A stretch of 64,000 nucleotides of DNA from Paenibacillus sp. R14(2021) (GTDB lineage Bacteria > Bacillota > Bacilli > Paenibacillales > Paenibacillaceae): the NCBI RefSeq assembly GCF_019431355.1, contig NZ_CP080269.1, positions 5,141,001 through 5,205,000 of the forward strand, in the 5' to 3' direction. This document shows positions 8,114 through 16,406 of this stretch, piece by piece; the first letter of the stretch is position 1, and every line of letters begins with the position of its first letter. A model generated the notes under the pieces. The model was not told where the DNA came from. It searched no databases and saw only the letters and a list, made by a program, of their open reading frames with translations. A program made the translations under genes and the position numbers.

Positions 8114-9835
8114 ATGGAAACGAAAGGTTTGAAAGTGCTTGCTGCTGCCGCGATTGCGGCAACGGTTCTAGCCGGCTGCGGATCTGGTGGAGGCAATGAC
8201 GGCGGAAACGGCGCGGCAAATACGGCCAGCGACACAAAGACAACGAACAACGCCGGCAATGCAGCAGGAAACGCGGCGACGCAAGCGGACAGCGGTCCAT
8301 CTTGGAAGAAGGATACGTCCCCGTTCACGTTCACGCAATATTTCTACGGCAACTGGGCGTCCAACTACCTGTGGAAGGATCAGTACGCCATGAAGCTGGC
8401 GACGGAGAAAACCGGCATTACGATCGACCGCAAGCTGGCGACCGGGAATGACGAGGATTACTTGAACACGATGATTGCCTCCGGCGATCTGCCGGACACG
8501 ATCATGCTGGATTGGAACAACCCGGCCGTTACGAAATTGATCAAGAACGGCATGGTGTACTCCATGGACGAATTGATGGACAAATACGCGCCGGATCTGA
8601 AGAAAATGCTCGATCCCGATATGGTCAAATACCATTCCATCGACGGCAAGCTCTGGTACCTGCCGAACTTCTACGAGACGAAGGACAGATTGACGAGCGG
8701 CGTGCCGATTACGCCGATCCGCCCTTGGTTTATCCGTTCGGATATCTACAAGGCAATCGGAAGTCCGAAGATCGAGACGACGGACGATTTGACGAACGCG
8801 CTGAAGCAGGCGAAAGCGAAATTCCCGAAAATCAGCCCGGTCGGCGTGGAGTTCTTCGACGTGGCGAAGATTGGCTTCGAAGGCAGTCTGTCGATGGATT
8901 ACTTGATCGATTCCTTCTCGCCGAAGCTGCTTGAGGACCGCGTGAAGGCCGACAAGCAGATTGTCGAATATCCGATGCGTAACAAAGGGTTTATCGACGC
9001 GTTCCGCTACATGAGCCAGCTGAGCCGCGACGGCCTGTTCGATCCGCAGCTGCTGATCTACAAGCAGGAGCAGTACGAAGAGAAGCTGTACGGCGCGCAG
9101 TATGCGGTCGCTTCGCAGTTCATGAACGGCATGTATACGCAGTACAATCCGAAGATCGAAAGCACGCTCGGCAAGGATCAGAAGTACCAGGCGCTCGGCG
9201 GCGTGAAAGCGAACGGTCAAGATCCGCGCTATCCGGCTTCCCGCCTGATGGGCTGGCAGGGCTTCTTCATTACGAAAGCAGCGAAAAACCCGGAGCGCAT
9301 CATCCGTTTCCTGGAGTACGCATGGTCGGATGAAGGCCAGCTGGATTTCCGTTACGGCAAAGAAGGCGAAACGTATGACATGGTCGACGGCTTGCCGCAA
9401 TACAAGCCGGAAGTGCAGGAGCTGATGCTGAAGGACAACAGCGCATGGTACGCCAAATACGGCTTTACCGCATCGACGCTCCTCTGGCGGGCAGGCAAGC
9501 TGTGGGATGATGCCTCGACGCGCGACTTCAAGAAAGACCAGCCGGATCAGTTCGCAGCGGCGAAGGAATTGGAGAAGTACAACTTCGACAACTACTCGCT
9601 CGGCATGGAGAACCTGGAGCCGGACGGCTCGTCGCCTGAAGGCGTCATCAACGCGAAGATCAAGGATCTGTGGAACAAAACGATTCCGAAGCTGATTCTG
9701 TCCAAAACGGACGCGGAGTTCGACGGCATCTACAACGACTTTATCGGCCAAATGGATCAAGTCGGCGCCGAGAAGGTCGAGAAAGTAATGTGGCAGCGCC
9801 ATCTGCAGGATCTGGAGAAGAAAGGAATTCAATAA
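8114..9835 (+). CDS. Extracellular solute-binding lipoprotein, LplA type
   Basis: A 573-residue lipoprotein. Residues 1-21 are a lipoprotein signal ending in VLAG with lipidated Cys22, followed by a Gly/Asn/Ala/Thr-rich linker of about 40 residues that should lift the domain through the cell wall. The rest is a large family 1 type binding domain of the length usual for LplA/YtcQ proteins. The start has a strong AGGAGGT site. Being last in the operon with two permeases, it is the ligand-capture component outside the membrane. Its sugar cannot be read from sequence. Two hairpin terminators follow. Confidence 0.92.
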   Translation: METKGLKVLAAAAIAATVLAGCGSGGGNDGGNGAANTASDTKTTNNAGNAAGNAATQADSGPSWKKDTSPFTFTQYFYGNWASNYLWKDQYAMKLATEKTGITIDRKLATGNDEDYLNTMIASGDLPDTIMLDWNNPAVTKLIKNGMVYSMDELMDKYAPDLKKMLDPDMVKYHSIDGKLWYLPNFYETKDRLTSGVPITPIRPWFIRSDIYKAIGSPKIETTDDLTNALKQAKAKFPKISPVGVEFFDVAKIGFEGSLSMDYLIDSFSPKLLEDRVKADKQIVEYPMRNKGFIDAFRYMSQLSRDGLFDPQLLIYKQEQYEEKLYGAQYAVASQFMNGMYTQYNPKIESTLGKDQKYQALGGVKANGQDPRYPASRLMGWQGFFITKAAKNPERIIRFLEYAWSDEGQLDFRYGKEGETYDMVDGLPQYKPEVQELMLKDNSAWYAKYGFTASTLLWRAGKLWDDASTRDFKKDQPDQFAAAKELEKYNFDNYSLGMENLEPDGSSPEGVINAKIKDLWNKTIPKLILSKTDAEFDGIYNDFIGQMDQVGAEKVEKVMWQRHLQDLEKKGIQ

Positions 9836-9845
9836 GACGAAGAAC

Positions 9846-9873
9846 GGACCGCCGGGGCTACCCGGCGGTCCTT
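9846..9873 (+). terminator. Terminator hairpin after binding-protein gene
   Basis: GGACCGCCGGG at 9846-9856 pairs with CCCGGCGGTCC at 9861-9871. The T-tract is short and interrupted. Confidence 0.6.
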
Positions 9874-9882
9874 CGTATATTT

Positions 9883-9914
9883 AGGTCAACCAGCGATACG
9901 TGGTTGACCTCTTT
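9883..9914 (+). terminator. Second tandem terminator hairpin
   Basis: AGGTCAACCA at 9883-9892 pairs with TGGTTGACCT at 9901-9910, followed by CTTTGTTGTT. It stands directly before the penicillin-binding protein remnant. Confidence 0.55.
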
Positions 9915-9919
9915 GTTGT

Positions 9920-10195
9920 TCGCAGGCGGCAACTGGCGACTCGGGAACCGGGCATGGCCTATTGAATTCCGTCTTCATCGCACTTGCTCCCGCGGTTAAT
10001 CCTGTTCTTGCCGTGGCGGTCGTCGTGCCGGACGGCGGGTTCGGCGCCTACGGCGCTGCCCCGATCGCGAGACAAATTTTCGATGCGTACGATGCCTATG
10101 TGGGGCTGGACGGGACTCCGCATCCTGAGCGGCTGGCCGGCGGACAGACGCGCGCTTGCGCAGCACACGAAGAAGGCGCTTGTTTCGGGGATTAG
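9920..10195 (+). pseudogene. C-terminal remnant of a penicillin-binding protein 2
   Basis: From base 9920 the frame reads SQAATGDSG, then SVFIALAPAVNP and AVVVPDGGFGAYGAAPIARQ with IFDAYDAYVGL. This is the pattern seen at the very end of PBP2-type transpeptidases of Bacillales, after the KTGT active-site region: a strand, a VxxPxGG turn, then a helix of the GAAPIAR kind. There is no start codon with a ribosome binding site, no transpeptidase SxxK or SxN motif, and no membrane anchor, so about 85-90% of the gene is missing. The last 20 or so codons run into the terminator hairpin and do not look native. I read it as a dead end piece of a deleted gene. The assignment rests on memory of the family, not on an alignment. 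Confidence 0.62.
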
Positions 10196-10218
10196 ATCCC
10201 TGGAACAGGCGCCTTCTT
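10170..10218. terminator. Hairpin terminator for the PadR/MFS operon
   Basis: AAGAAGGCGC (10170-10179) pairs with GCGCCTTCTT (10209-10218); an inner GGGAT/ATCCC helix extends it. It lies just past the stop of the minus-strand PadR gene. Confidence 0.65.
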
Positions 10219-10230
10219 GTCGCTAAAGCC

Positions 10231-10866
10231 TTATTTCTTCTCAGAACCCGGACTTGGGTTCGCCTTATCGAATTCCTTCAATCCTTTAACATAAGCCTCG
10301 ACCTGCTCGCTGGTCAGCATATGCGCCTCGAAGAGGCTGCCTCCCCGCGCTTCCTCAATCACTTTCTTAATCCAATCAATCTCGGTTTCCCCAAACTGGA
10401 TGAAGCCCTCGATCATGAGGGAGGAGCCGCGGGGGATCAAATGTCCCTTCAGCTCCATGATCGCTTTCATCCGCGCAACGCGTGCCTCGCAGTCCGCAAG
10501 CTGCTTCACGAGCAGCGCCTCGACCTGTTCGCGGTCGCCGTGGCGAACGAAGGGCATGGCGAGAAACAAAGGGTTCTGCGGATAGGACGTGAGCTTGAAC
10601 TGTTCGTGCAGCAGACCGACGAACGCTTCGCGGCCGCTGTCCGTAATGCGGTAAATCGTTTTGTCGGGACGATGATCAGGTCCTTGGATGACCTCCACCG
10701 CTTCGATGAATCCGTCTTGGCGCAGCTGGTCCACTGCATAATAAAGTGATCCATCACGAAGCCGGAAGCTTTCGTTCCAATTGCGCAGCTTGATCGTCTG
10801 CCGAATTTCATAGGGATGCTGCTCGCGTTCCATTAACAGCCCTAAAATTAAGAGCCTCATTGACAT
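10231..10866 (-). CDS. PadR-family transcriptional regulator
   Basis: A 211-residue protein. The winged helix is at about residues 1-85, with LLILGLLMEREQHPYEIRQTI, the SLYYAVDQL recognition region and the DKTIYRITDSGREAF wing that define PadR proteins. The C-terminal part is the helical Vir_C-like dimerisation region of the long PadR group. GGAGG precedes the ATG. Its start lies 4 bases after the stop of the MFS pump gene, so the pump and its regulator are made from one transcript. PadR proteins of this arrangement are usually drug-responsive repressors of the linked pump, and the palindromes in the operon promoter fit autorepression. Confidence 0.9.
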   Translation of the reverse strand: MSMRLLILGLLMEREQHPYEIRQTIKLRNWNESFRLRDGSLYYAVDQLRQDGFIEAVEVIQGPDHRPDKTIYRITDSGREAFVGLLHEQFKLTSYPQNPLFLAMPFVRHGDREQVEALLVKQLADCEARVARMKAIMELKGHLIPRGSSLMIEGFIQFGETEIDWIKKVIEEARGGSLFEAHMLTSEQVEAYVKGLKEFDKANPSPGSEKK

Positions 10867-10870
10867 GCTG

Positions 10871-12454
10871 TTATCCTCCGTGGAAGGTCGGTTCTACTTT
10901 GCCTGCATCGTGCTGTTGGCCAGGCTTGCCGGGAGCGTCTTGTGCGCCCGGCTTCTTGATTTCAAGACGTGCGCGGCCCATCAGCAATACGAAGGCCAAC
11001 CCCACGACCGGCAGCAGGAGAGACCATTGAAAGATGTGGATGACGGAATGTGCGAACTGGTTCAGCAGGTTGTTCACGACGTCCTGCGGGAGGTTCATTT
11101 TCTTCTGCATCTCAGGATCAAGCAGCACTTGCCCGCCTTTGATCTGAGCAGCCATTGCCGGGCTGACGTCCGACGTGGTTTGAACGCCGGATTGGAACGA
11201 AGCCTTCTGAATGGCGCCGAATACGGCGATGCCAAGCGCGGAGCCGATCGTCCGGAAGAACGTTATGAGCGACGAAGCAGAGCCTTTGTACTGCGGCGCT
11301 ACGGCATTGAGCGTCGAAATGTTCAGCAGCGAGAAGGAAACGCCGAGTCCAAGTCCGACGATGACCATGTATAAGCTGACGATGAAACGGCTTGTCGACG
11401 TGTCCATGCTGAATCCGAGCAGCGCGGTACCGAGAATCAGCACGAGCACGGACACGAGCATGATGTCGCGATAGCGGAATTTATTGACGACGCGGCCGCC
11501 GATTTGGCTGCTTGCGACAACGCCGAGCATCATTGGAATCATGACCGTACTCGTCTGCGTTGCCGTCTTATGGAATACGCCTTGAATGAAAAGCGGAATA
11601 TAAGAAGAAGTTGCAATCAAAATGCCCCCGTAAAGCATGCTGATTACCATGCTGCTCGTGACGACGCGGCTGTTGAACAAGCTGGGTCTAATAATAGGGT
11701 CCTTCGCCGCGCGCTCGACGAGCAGGAACACGACGAAGAGAACTGCGGCAGCGACGAAGAGCGAGATTGTCTTGACCGAATCCCAGGCCCAGCCGTCTGA
11801 CCCGCCAAGCTGCAGGCCGAACATTAGGAAGAGTACGCAGGCTGTAAGTGTAATGGCACCGGCCCAGTCGATAATCTGCTTGCGCGAAACCTTGGTCTCG
11901 TGGTAAGCCTGCACGATGAACAGCACGGCCAGAAGGCCGATCGGTACATTAATATAGAATATCCAGCGCCAGCTGATATTATCGGTGATGAGTCCGCCAA
12001 TAATGGGCCCGAATACGCTGGAGATGCCGAATACGGCGCCGAAGAGACCCATCATTTTCCCGCGCTTCTCGGCAGGGAACAGGTCGAAAATAATCGTGAA
12101 GACGATCGGCATGAGCGCGCCGCCGCCAACCCCTTGAACCGCGCGGTAAATAATGAGCTGGTCTATGTTATTCGCGGTCCCGCACAGAATGGAGCCCACC
12201 ATGAATAGAATCAGCCCGGTCAAGAAGAAGCGTTTGCGTCCGTACATGTCGGACAATTTGCCGAAGATCGGTGTGGATACGACCATGGCAATCATGTAAG
12301 CGGAGTAGACCCAGATGAATTTATCGAGTCCTCCGAGTTTCTTGATAATCGTGCCCATGGCGGTGGATACGATCGTCTGATCCAGCGCGGCCATGAACAA
12401 GCCGAGGAGCAGACCTGCGATAACGAGCTTCATATTGCTTCGTTTTGCATCCAA
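10871..12454 (-). CDS. Multidrug MFS transporter, DHA2 (EmrB/QacA) family
   Basis: A 527-residue membrane protein with about 14 hydrophobic segments, the number of the DHA2 drug:proton antiporters. Motif A appears as [14 protein letters not shown], and the motif C region near [16 protein letters not shown] and the [13 protein letters not shown] loop are classic for EmrB-type pumps. Translation appears to start at a TTG at 12454, with AAAGGA about 10 bases upstream; the next in-frame ATG would lie seven codons inside. A hydrophilic His/Gly-rich tail ends the protein. It is the first gene of an operon with padR, and its promoter carries two palindromes. Substrates are unknown but are expected to be hydrophobic toxic compounds. 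Confidence 0.92.
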   Translation of the reverse strand: MDAKRSNMKLVIAGLLLGLFMAALDQTIVSTAMGTIIKKLGGLDKFIWVYSAYMIAMVVSTPIFGKLSDMYGRKRFFLTGLILFMVGSILCGTANNIDQLIIYRAVQGVGGGALMPIVFTIIFDLFPAEKRGKMMGLFGAVFGISSVFGPIIGGLITDNISWRWIFYINVPIGLLAVLFIVQAYHETKVSRKQIIDWAGAITLTACVLFLMFGLQLGGSDGWAWDSVKTISLFVAAAVLFVVFLLVERAAKDPIIRPSLFNSRVVTSSMVISMLYGGILIATSSYIPLFIQGVFHKTATQTSTVMIPMMLGVVASSQIGGRVVNKFRYRDIMLVSVLVLILGTALLGFSMDTSTSRFIVSLYMVIVGLGLGVSFSLLNISTLNAVAPQYKGSASSLITFFRTIGSALGIAVFGAIQKASFQSGVQTTSDVSPAMAAQIKGGQVLLDPEMQKKMNLPQDVVNNLLNQFAHSVIHIFQWSLLLPVVGLAFVLLMGRARLEIKKPGAQDAPGKPGQQHDAGKVEPTFHGG

Positions 12455-12482
12455 AAAGAATCATTCCTTTCAATCTAGACAT

Positions 12483-12528
12483 ACTCAAATTTGATTACTC
12501 TCATCAGTCATTATACTCAAATTTGAGT
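12483..12528. promoter_or_regulatory. Paired operator palindromes of MFS/padR operon
   Basis: ACTCAAATTTGAGT at 12515-12528 is a perfect 14-bp palindrome; ACTCAAATTTGATT at 12483-12496 is a near copy, with 32 bases between equivalent positions, about three helical turns. The first sits between -35 and -10, the second just past the start of transcription. The likely ligand is the PadR protein of the operon. Confidence 0.6.
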
Positions 12529-12537
12529 GATTGGCAA
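12510..12537 (-). promoter_or_regulatory. Sigma-A promoter of MFS/padR operon
   Basis: On the minus strand TTGCCA (12532-12537) and TATAAT (12510-12515) are 16 bases apart, and the operator palindrome fills the spacer. Confidence 0.7.
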
Positions 12538-12677
12538 GAAAAAATAATGTAAATAATAAAGAGCCGCCCCTAGGGGCAGCTCGTCTCTAAATAAGGATAA
12601 CGCTATGAAACTTTAAAGAGTCAATGCATTGCATACGTGGTTGTCTCTTCGCAGGATAGTGAATAAAAAGCTGACTG

Positions 12678-13271
12678 CTAGACTGCCATGTCTCCATGAA
12701 TATAAACCTTTACTTGGTTCGCGCAATGCCGAATATATTTATTGTCATTATACAATTTACTCAACATAACTCCGCCTTCTATTAGAGCAATGATTACACT
12801 GCTCGCGGCCTCGACATCGATATCGCTTCGAAACTGCTGCCGCTTGATGCCATCCTTGATAATCTCGCCGAGCCCCGTCATTAGTTCATTCATTGCAGAC
12901 TGTGCTTTTTGTTTTAACAGAGGATGGCCATCGTCGTTCTCAACAGCGGTATTCAATATGGGGCAGCCGCCTTCGCAGATATTCTGTTCAATCAAATTGA
13001 TATAAACATCACAGATCGCTAGTATTTTTTCTGTTGGCTCGGACCACTCAGACATCGCCTCCGTCAAGACGTTTTTTAACTGAGCAAACATAAAGTCAAA
13101 TGCGCCTAGCGCAATTTCGTCTTTACTTTCGAAATGGTTGTAGATGCCCCCCTTGCGAATATTGGCACGCTCCATAATCTCCGACAGAGATGTACCTCCA
13201 TACCCTTTCGTATTAAATAACCCAGCGGATTGACGAATAATATGTTCTTTTGTATCTTGCCCTTTACCCAT
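12678..13271 (-). CDS. TetR-family transcriptional regulator
   Basis: A 197-residue protein of normal TetR length. The N-terminal HTH (about residues 5-55) has the family pattern IIRQSAGLFNTKGYGGTSLSEIMERANIRKGGIYNHFESKDE. The C-terminal helices form the ligand-binding and dimer region. The ATG at 13271 has AAAGAGGG upstream; earlier frames lack a site. It is divergent from the metallo-hydrolase gene at 13427, and both genes have a related operator-like sequence in the 155-base space between them. It most likely represses itself and that neighbour. Base composition is much more AT-rich than in flanking genes, which suggests that the pair was acquired together. Confidence 0.9.
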   Translation of the reverse strand: MGKGQDTKEHIIRQSAGLFNTKGYGGTSLSEIMERANIRKGGIYNHFESKDEIALGAFDFMFAQLKNVLTEAMSEWSEPTEKILAICDVYINLIEQNICEGGCPILNTAVENDDGHPLLKQKAQSAMNELMTGLGEIIKDGIKRQQFRSDIDVEAASSVIIALIEGGVMLSKLYNDNKYIRHCANQVKVYIHGDMAV

Positions 13272-13291
13272 AGCAATCCCTCTTTCAAAAG

Positions 13292-13403
13292 TACCGAATG
13301 GTCTTAAATTATCACACTCTACTTTTGCACTCAATATGTAAATGGAAAATTGTGCTTGATCTGTCTAGTGGACTATGTTAATTTTAAAACAGACCGGTCG
13401 GTA
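13292..13403. promoter_or_regulatory. TetR operator-like sites between divergent genes
   Basis: AGACCGGTCGGTA at 13391-13403 contains the palindrome GACCGGTC, a common TetR-family type site. Read on the minus strand, 13292-13304 gives AGACCATTCGGTA, an 11 of 13 match, close to the regulator start. Both divergent genes thus carry one copy. A minus-strand TGTGATAAT element upstream of the second copy is a possible extended -10 for the regulator. Confidence 0.5.
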
Positions 13404-13426
13404 TTAAAATACAAGGAGTGATTGCG

Positions 13427-14200
13427 ATGGGCATGTCGTTTCAACACATACGAAACGCTACATCGGTTTTAAACGTGAACGGTAAAAAAATATTGATCGA
13501 TCCTATGTTAAGTGATACAGGCGAGCTTCCGCCGGTTCCGTTCACTCGTTCACTTCGCCGAAATCCGTTGACGCCTCTTCCTGTTCCGCTGCATTTTTTC
13601 AATCACATGGACGCAATACTTCTGACGCATCGCCATTTTGACCATTTGGATAAGAAAGCCCTGTCCGTACTGAATAAAAAAATGCCTGTTTTTTGTCAAC
13701 CAGAGGATCAAGCCTTCTTACATAAAGCCGGATTTATCAATGTATATGCAATTCAACAGTCGTTTGAATGGTGCGGCATCCAGATGAAACGTATAAAAGG
13801 ACGTCATGCTCCAGGCTTCGCGGCTAAGCTGCTCGGACCGGTATCCGGATATATCGTAAGCACACCAGTTGATGGCTCAGTTTATATCGTTGGCGACTGC
13901 ATCTATACTCCTGCTATAGAAGAGGCCTTCCGCGAATATCAACCAGATACTGCCGTCTTGAATACACCCCGCGCACAGATGCTGTTAGGAACCATCATCA
14001 CAATGACAGCTGAAGATATCGTTCGTATTGCAGAGTTATTTCCAACCACGAGACTTATAGCCGTACATATGGATGCAATCAGCCATTGCACATTCAAGCG
14101 CCAACACCTTCGATCTTTTCTAAAGGATAGGGGCCTGGAGCATGCTGCTGTAGTGCCAGATGACGGGGAAGTAATTGATCTCAATACAGCAGCAATCTAA
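13427..14200 (+). CDS. MBL-fold metallo-hydrolase, UlaG-like
   Basis: A 257-residue soluble protein. It shows the metallo-beta-lactamase motif HRHFDH (His68, His70, Asp72, His73), a following Asp in VGDCIY and a late His in AVHMDAISHC, so two metal sites should form. The N-terminal HIRNATSVLNVNGKKILIDP is like UlaG/L-ascorbate 6-phosphate lactonase relatives, many of which act on unknown lactones or phosphoesters. AAGGAG lies 8 bases before the ATG at 13427; an in-frame GTG at 13418 overlaps that site and is less likely. It is divergent from a TetR gene and is probably under its control. Codon use is AT-rich, like the regulator and unlike the rest of the window. Confidence 0.85.
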   Translation: MGMSFQHIRNATSVLNVNGKKILIDPMLSDTGELPPVPFTRSLRRNPLTPLPVPLHFFNHMDAILLTHRHFDHLDKKALSVLNKKMPVFCQPEDQAFLHKAGFINVYAIQQSFEWCGIQMKRIKGRHAPGFAAKLLGPVSGYIVSTPVDGSVYIVGDCIYTPAIEEAFREYQPDTAVLNTPRAQMLLGTIITMTAEDIVRIAELFPTTRLIAVHMDAISHCTFKRQHLRSFLKDRGLEHAAVVPDDGEVIDLNTAAI

Positions 14201-14263
14201 AACTTTATTTTAGATTTAAATGGATTTTGGTGGTTTGCTTCATTAAATGGGGCAGCGCCGCGA

Positions 14264-14313
14264 AAACAGGCGGCCGCTTGCCCGGATCATACCGGACGAG
14301 CGGTCGCCTGTTT
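14264..14313. terminator. Bidirectional terminator between convergent genes
   Basis: AAACAGGCGGCCGCT (from 14264) pairs, with one mismatch, with AGCGGTCGCCTGTTT (to 14313); an inner CCGGA/TCCGG-type helix is also present. Confidence 0.65.
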
Positions 14314-14326
14314 ATTAGGCAAGATC

Positions 14327-14551
14327 TTATTCATTCTCGACGACGCGCGCAACCGGTCTGCCGCATGTCCGGCATTTGCCGGTCAGCAGAAGGGCATGCT
14401 TCTCTTCCCGAATGCTGTAATCGACGATTTCAACCGCGCCGCCGCATTTTCCGCAAAACACGTTCCGCACCAGCCTGTCCCGCAGCTGCTGCGGAATCGC
14501 CCGCCATAACTGCAGTGCTTTAAAGGAGGTCACATTCTCGGCTTGACTCAT
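14327..14551 (-). CDS. Small protein with two CxxC pairs
   Basis: A 74-residue protein. Residues about 31-39 read FCGKCGG and residues about 56-64 read CRTCGRP, so it can form a treble-clef or zinc-ribbon site with four cysteines. The N-terminal third is helical with many polar residues (KALQLWRAIPQQLRDRLV). I prefer the ATG at 14551 because GGGAGTG lies upstream at usable distance; the ATG at 14569 has no site. It stands alone between a terminator and the lipoate ligase gene. Similar short proteins are common in Paenibacillus but have no assigned role, and I do not assign one. Confidence 0.68.
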   Translation of the reverse strand: MSQAENVTSFKALQLWRAIPQQLRDRLVRNVFCGKCGGAVEIVDYSIREEKHALLLTGKCRTCGRPVARVVENE

Positions 14552-14603
14552 CTCCCATTTCACTCCCATTCAGCGAATTGTATAATGTAGGGCATACTTG
14601 TCC

Positions 14604-15593
14604 TTAGAACAATAGGGCCAGCCATTCTTCACGGTCCACCGGACCGAAATAGACGGTAAGATCCACATCGGCAAGCGCTTCGGCAACGGAGGCTGCGTCA
14701 TACTTGACGCCGGCAAGCTTGTCCGTCACCTCGGACACCTCGCCGGTGCCGAAGAAGTCACCGTACACGGAAGCTTCTGCGATGACGCCGCCCTCCACTT
14801 GAAGCCGGACATCGTAGGTTCCGGCGGACAGCCGTTTCACCTGACGGACATTAAAGGCCGGCGAACGGCCGTAGTTCCAATCCCAGCTGCGGTATCGCTC
14901 ATCGGCGAGCTTTTGGACGGCTTTCAGGTCAGCTTCGGTTAAGCGGTATTCCGGAATGTCCGTGCCGCTGCCGAATACGGATTCCAGAATGAAGCGGCGG
15001 AACTGCTCCATCGTGAGCGGCTCCTTCAGAAATTCCGAGATGTTGGCGACACGGCTGCGGACGGACTTGGTCGCTTTGGACTCGAATTTCAACGGGTTGA
15101 CGTTGAGCGCGGATACGATGGCATCCACCTCGGAGTTGAAAAGCAGCGTTCCGTGGCTGAACATGACGCCTTTCGTCGCAAATTGGGCGTTTCCGGAAAT
15201 TTTGCGTTCCCCGACCTGAAGGTCGTTGCGGCCTGTCAGCTCGGCTTCCACGCCAAGCTTGCGAAGCGCTTCTACGACCGGCTCGGTGAACTTGCGGAAA
15301 TTATGAAAGGACTTGCCGTCGTCTCTCGTAATGAAGCTGAAGTTTAAGTTGCCGAGATCATGATAGACGGCGCCGCCGCCGGACAATCGCCGCACGACAT
15401 GAATGCCGCTCGATTCCACGAAGGAAGCATTCACTTCTTCGGCGGTGTTTTGGTTTTTGCCGATAATGATGGATGGTTCGTTAATGTAGAACAGAAGAAA
15501 ATCTTCATCGCCAGCCAGATGGCGCAGCGCATATTCTTCAAGCGCCAAATTCCAAGCGGGGTCATGGTTGTTGCCGTTATCGAGAAATCGCAT
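14604..15593 (-). CDS. lplJ: Lipoate-protein ligase A
   Basis: A 329-residue soluble enzyme that activates lipoate with ATP and attaches it to the lysine of lipoyl domains in the 2-oxo acid dehydrogenases and the glycine cleavage H protein. The LplA fold signatures are present: NWALEE-like PAWNLALEEY, RRLSGGGAVYHD (lipoyl-AMP loop), and the catalytic lysine in ERKISGNAQ. The C-terminal extra domain of about 90 residues, as in LplA/LplJ, is present, so the enzyme should perform both steps. AGGAGG precedes the ATG. It is a single-gene unit. Confidence 0.93.
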   Translation of the reverse strand: MRFLDNGNNHDPAWNLALEEYALRHLAGDEDFLLFYINEPSIIIGKNQNTAEEVNASFVESSGIHVVRRLSGGGAVYHDLGNLNFSFITRDDGKSFHNFRKFTEPVVEALRKLGVEAELTGRNDLQVGERKISGNAQFATKGVMFSHGTLLFNSEVDAIVSALNVNPLKFESKATKSVRSRVANISEFLKEPLTMEQFRRFILESVFGSGTDIPEYRLTEADLKAVQKLADERYRSWDWNYGRSPAFNVRQVKRLSAGTYDVRLQVEGGVIAEASVYGDFFGTGEVSEVTDKLAGVKYDAASVAEALADVDLTVYFGPVDREEWLALLF

Positions 15594-15783
15594 GGTCGTT
15601 GCTGCCTCCTATTTCATCAGACGTCCTCCCAATGCCCGGGTTGGAAGGCGTGCTGCCTGGTAGTTCTTGCGCTTGAGCGGGGGCTTGTGCCCGAATTGGA
15701 CGAAATGGTATAGCAAAACGGTCGATGCCGCGCAAATCTTCTGCGCCTTGCTTCTATTATAACGCTGCGGCGCAGACAGGAAC

Positions 15784-15806
15784 AGCCCGGCGGAGCCGCC
15801 GGGCTT
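15784..15806. terminator. GC-rich hairpin downstream of Dabb gene
   Basis: AGCCCGGCGG pairs with CCGCCGGGCT around a very short loop, 26 bases past the stop of the minus-strand gene. There is no clear T-tract. Nothing gene-like is seen in 15594-15783. Confidence 0.45.
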
Positions 15807-15831
15807 GTCATTTGCTTCTGACTTACAGGCA

Positions 15832-16134
15832 TTACGTTACGGGGTAATCCACGACAACGACATTCTCAAGCACGCCGCCCAATGCTTGGACGAAATCTTG
15901 GTGTGCTGGATGAGGACCATATGCGCGAAGCGCATCCTGATTCTCGAACGTGACGCGAAGGCCGAGCGAATAACCGTGCCTGTTGTCGGTTTCTTCGGTG
16001 ACGTTCATACCCGCCGATAAGTCGACGATGCCGGGAATGACGCCTTTAAGCGCGAGCAGCTTGTTCAGCAGCTCCTGTTCGTGCTCCGGCGTGATGGCGG
16101 CGTTGAATTTGAAGATAACAAGATGCTCGAACAT
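15832..16134 (-). CDS. Stress-responsive alpha/beta-barrel (Dabb) protein
   Basis: A 100-residue soluble protein of the dimeric alpha/beta barrel family. It begins MFEHLVIFKFN, the usual first strand, and has the SLGLRVTFENQDALRAYGPHPAHQDFV block with the conserved HP/H pair near residues 75-80. The start at 16134 has GGAGGAG upstream. Members are often called stress-responsive because the plant relative is induced by salt; in bacteria the role is mostly unknown. It stands alone. Confidence 0.87.
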   Translation of the reverse strand: MFEHLVIFKFNAAITPEHEQELLNKLLALKGVIPGIVDLSAGMNVTEETDNRHGYSLGLRVTFENQDALRAYGPHPAHQDFVQALGGVLENVVVVDYPVT

Positions 16135-16332
16135 GAATGGATCTCCTCCACAAGATAGATGATGGTATGGTGGTGCAGTTGGCCAAATTATACCATGCTG
16201 GAGCGTTCTGTGCGCGTGAAAAGGAAGGCGCCTAGGGTGGACAGCTCCTCTATAGCGTCGGAATGAACAGCCTATTGTTTGCGTTGCCGGAACGGCGGCG
16301 TACAATGAGACTAGATTGATAGTACCACGTAC

Positions 16333-16370
16333 CTTCGCCTCTCGCGCCATGAGGTGCGAGAGGTGCCGAA
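16333..16370. other. Hairpin in front of hypothetical gene
   Basis: CCTCTCGC (16338-16345) pairs with GCGAGAGG (16355-16362), extended outward by CTTCG/CGAAG with a small bulge. It lies 36 bases before the start codon at 16407 and could be a leader structure or an old terminator. The remaining part of 16135-16406 holds no gene. Confidence 0.35.
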
Positions 16371-16406
16371 GCTGGATTGATTTCTTGAAGAGGGGGACTG
16401 GAATCG

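Noticed and set aside
8168-9832. Long minus-strand open frame opposite the binding lipoprotein gene
   Set aside because: It mirrors a real gene with clear signal peptide and family match. Its translation is Arg/His/Val-rich without domains, as expected for the antisense frame of GC-rich DNA. The same holds for 35751-37289 and 37461-38927 opposite lacZ.
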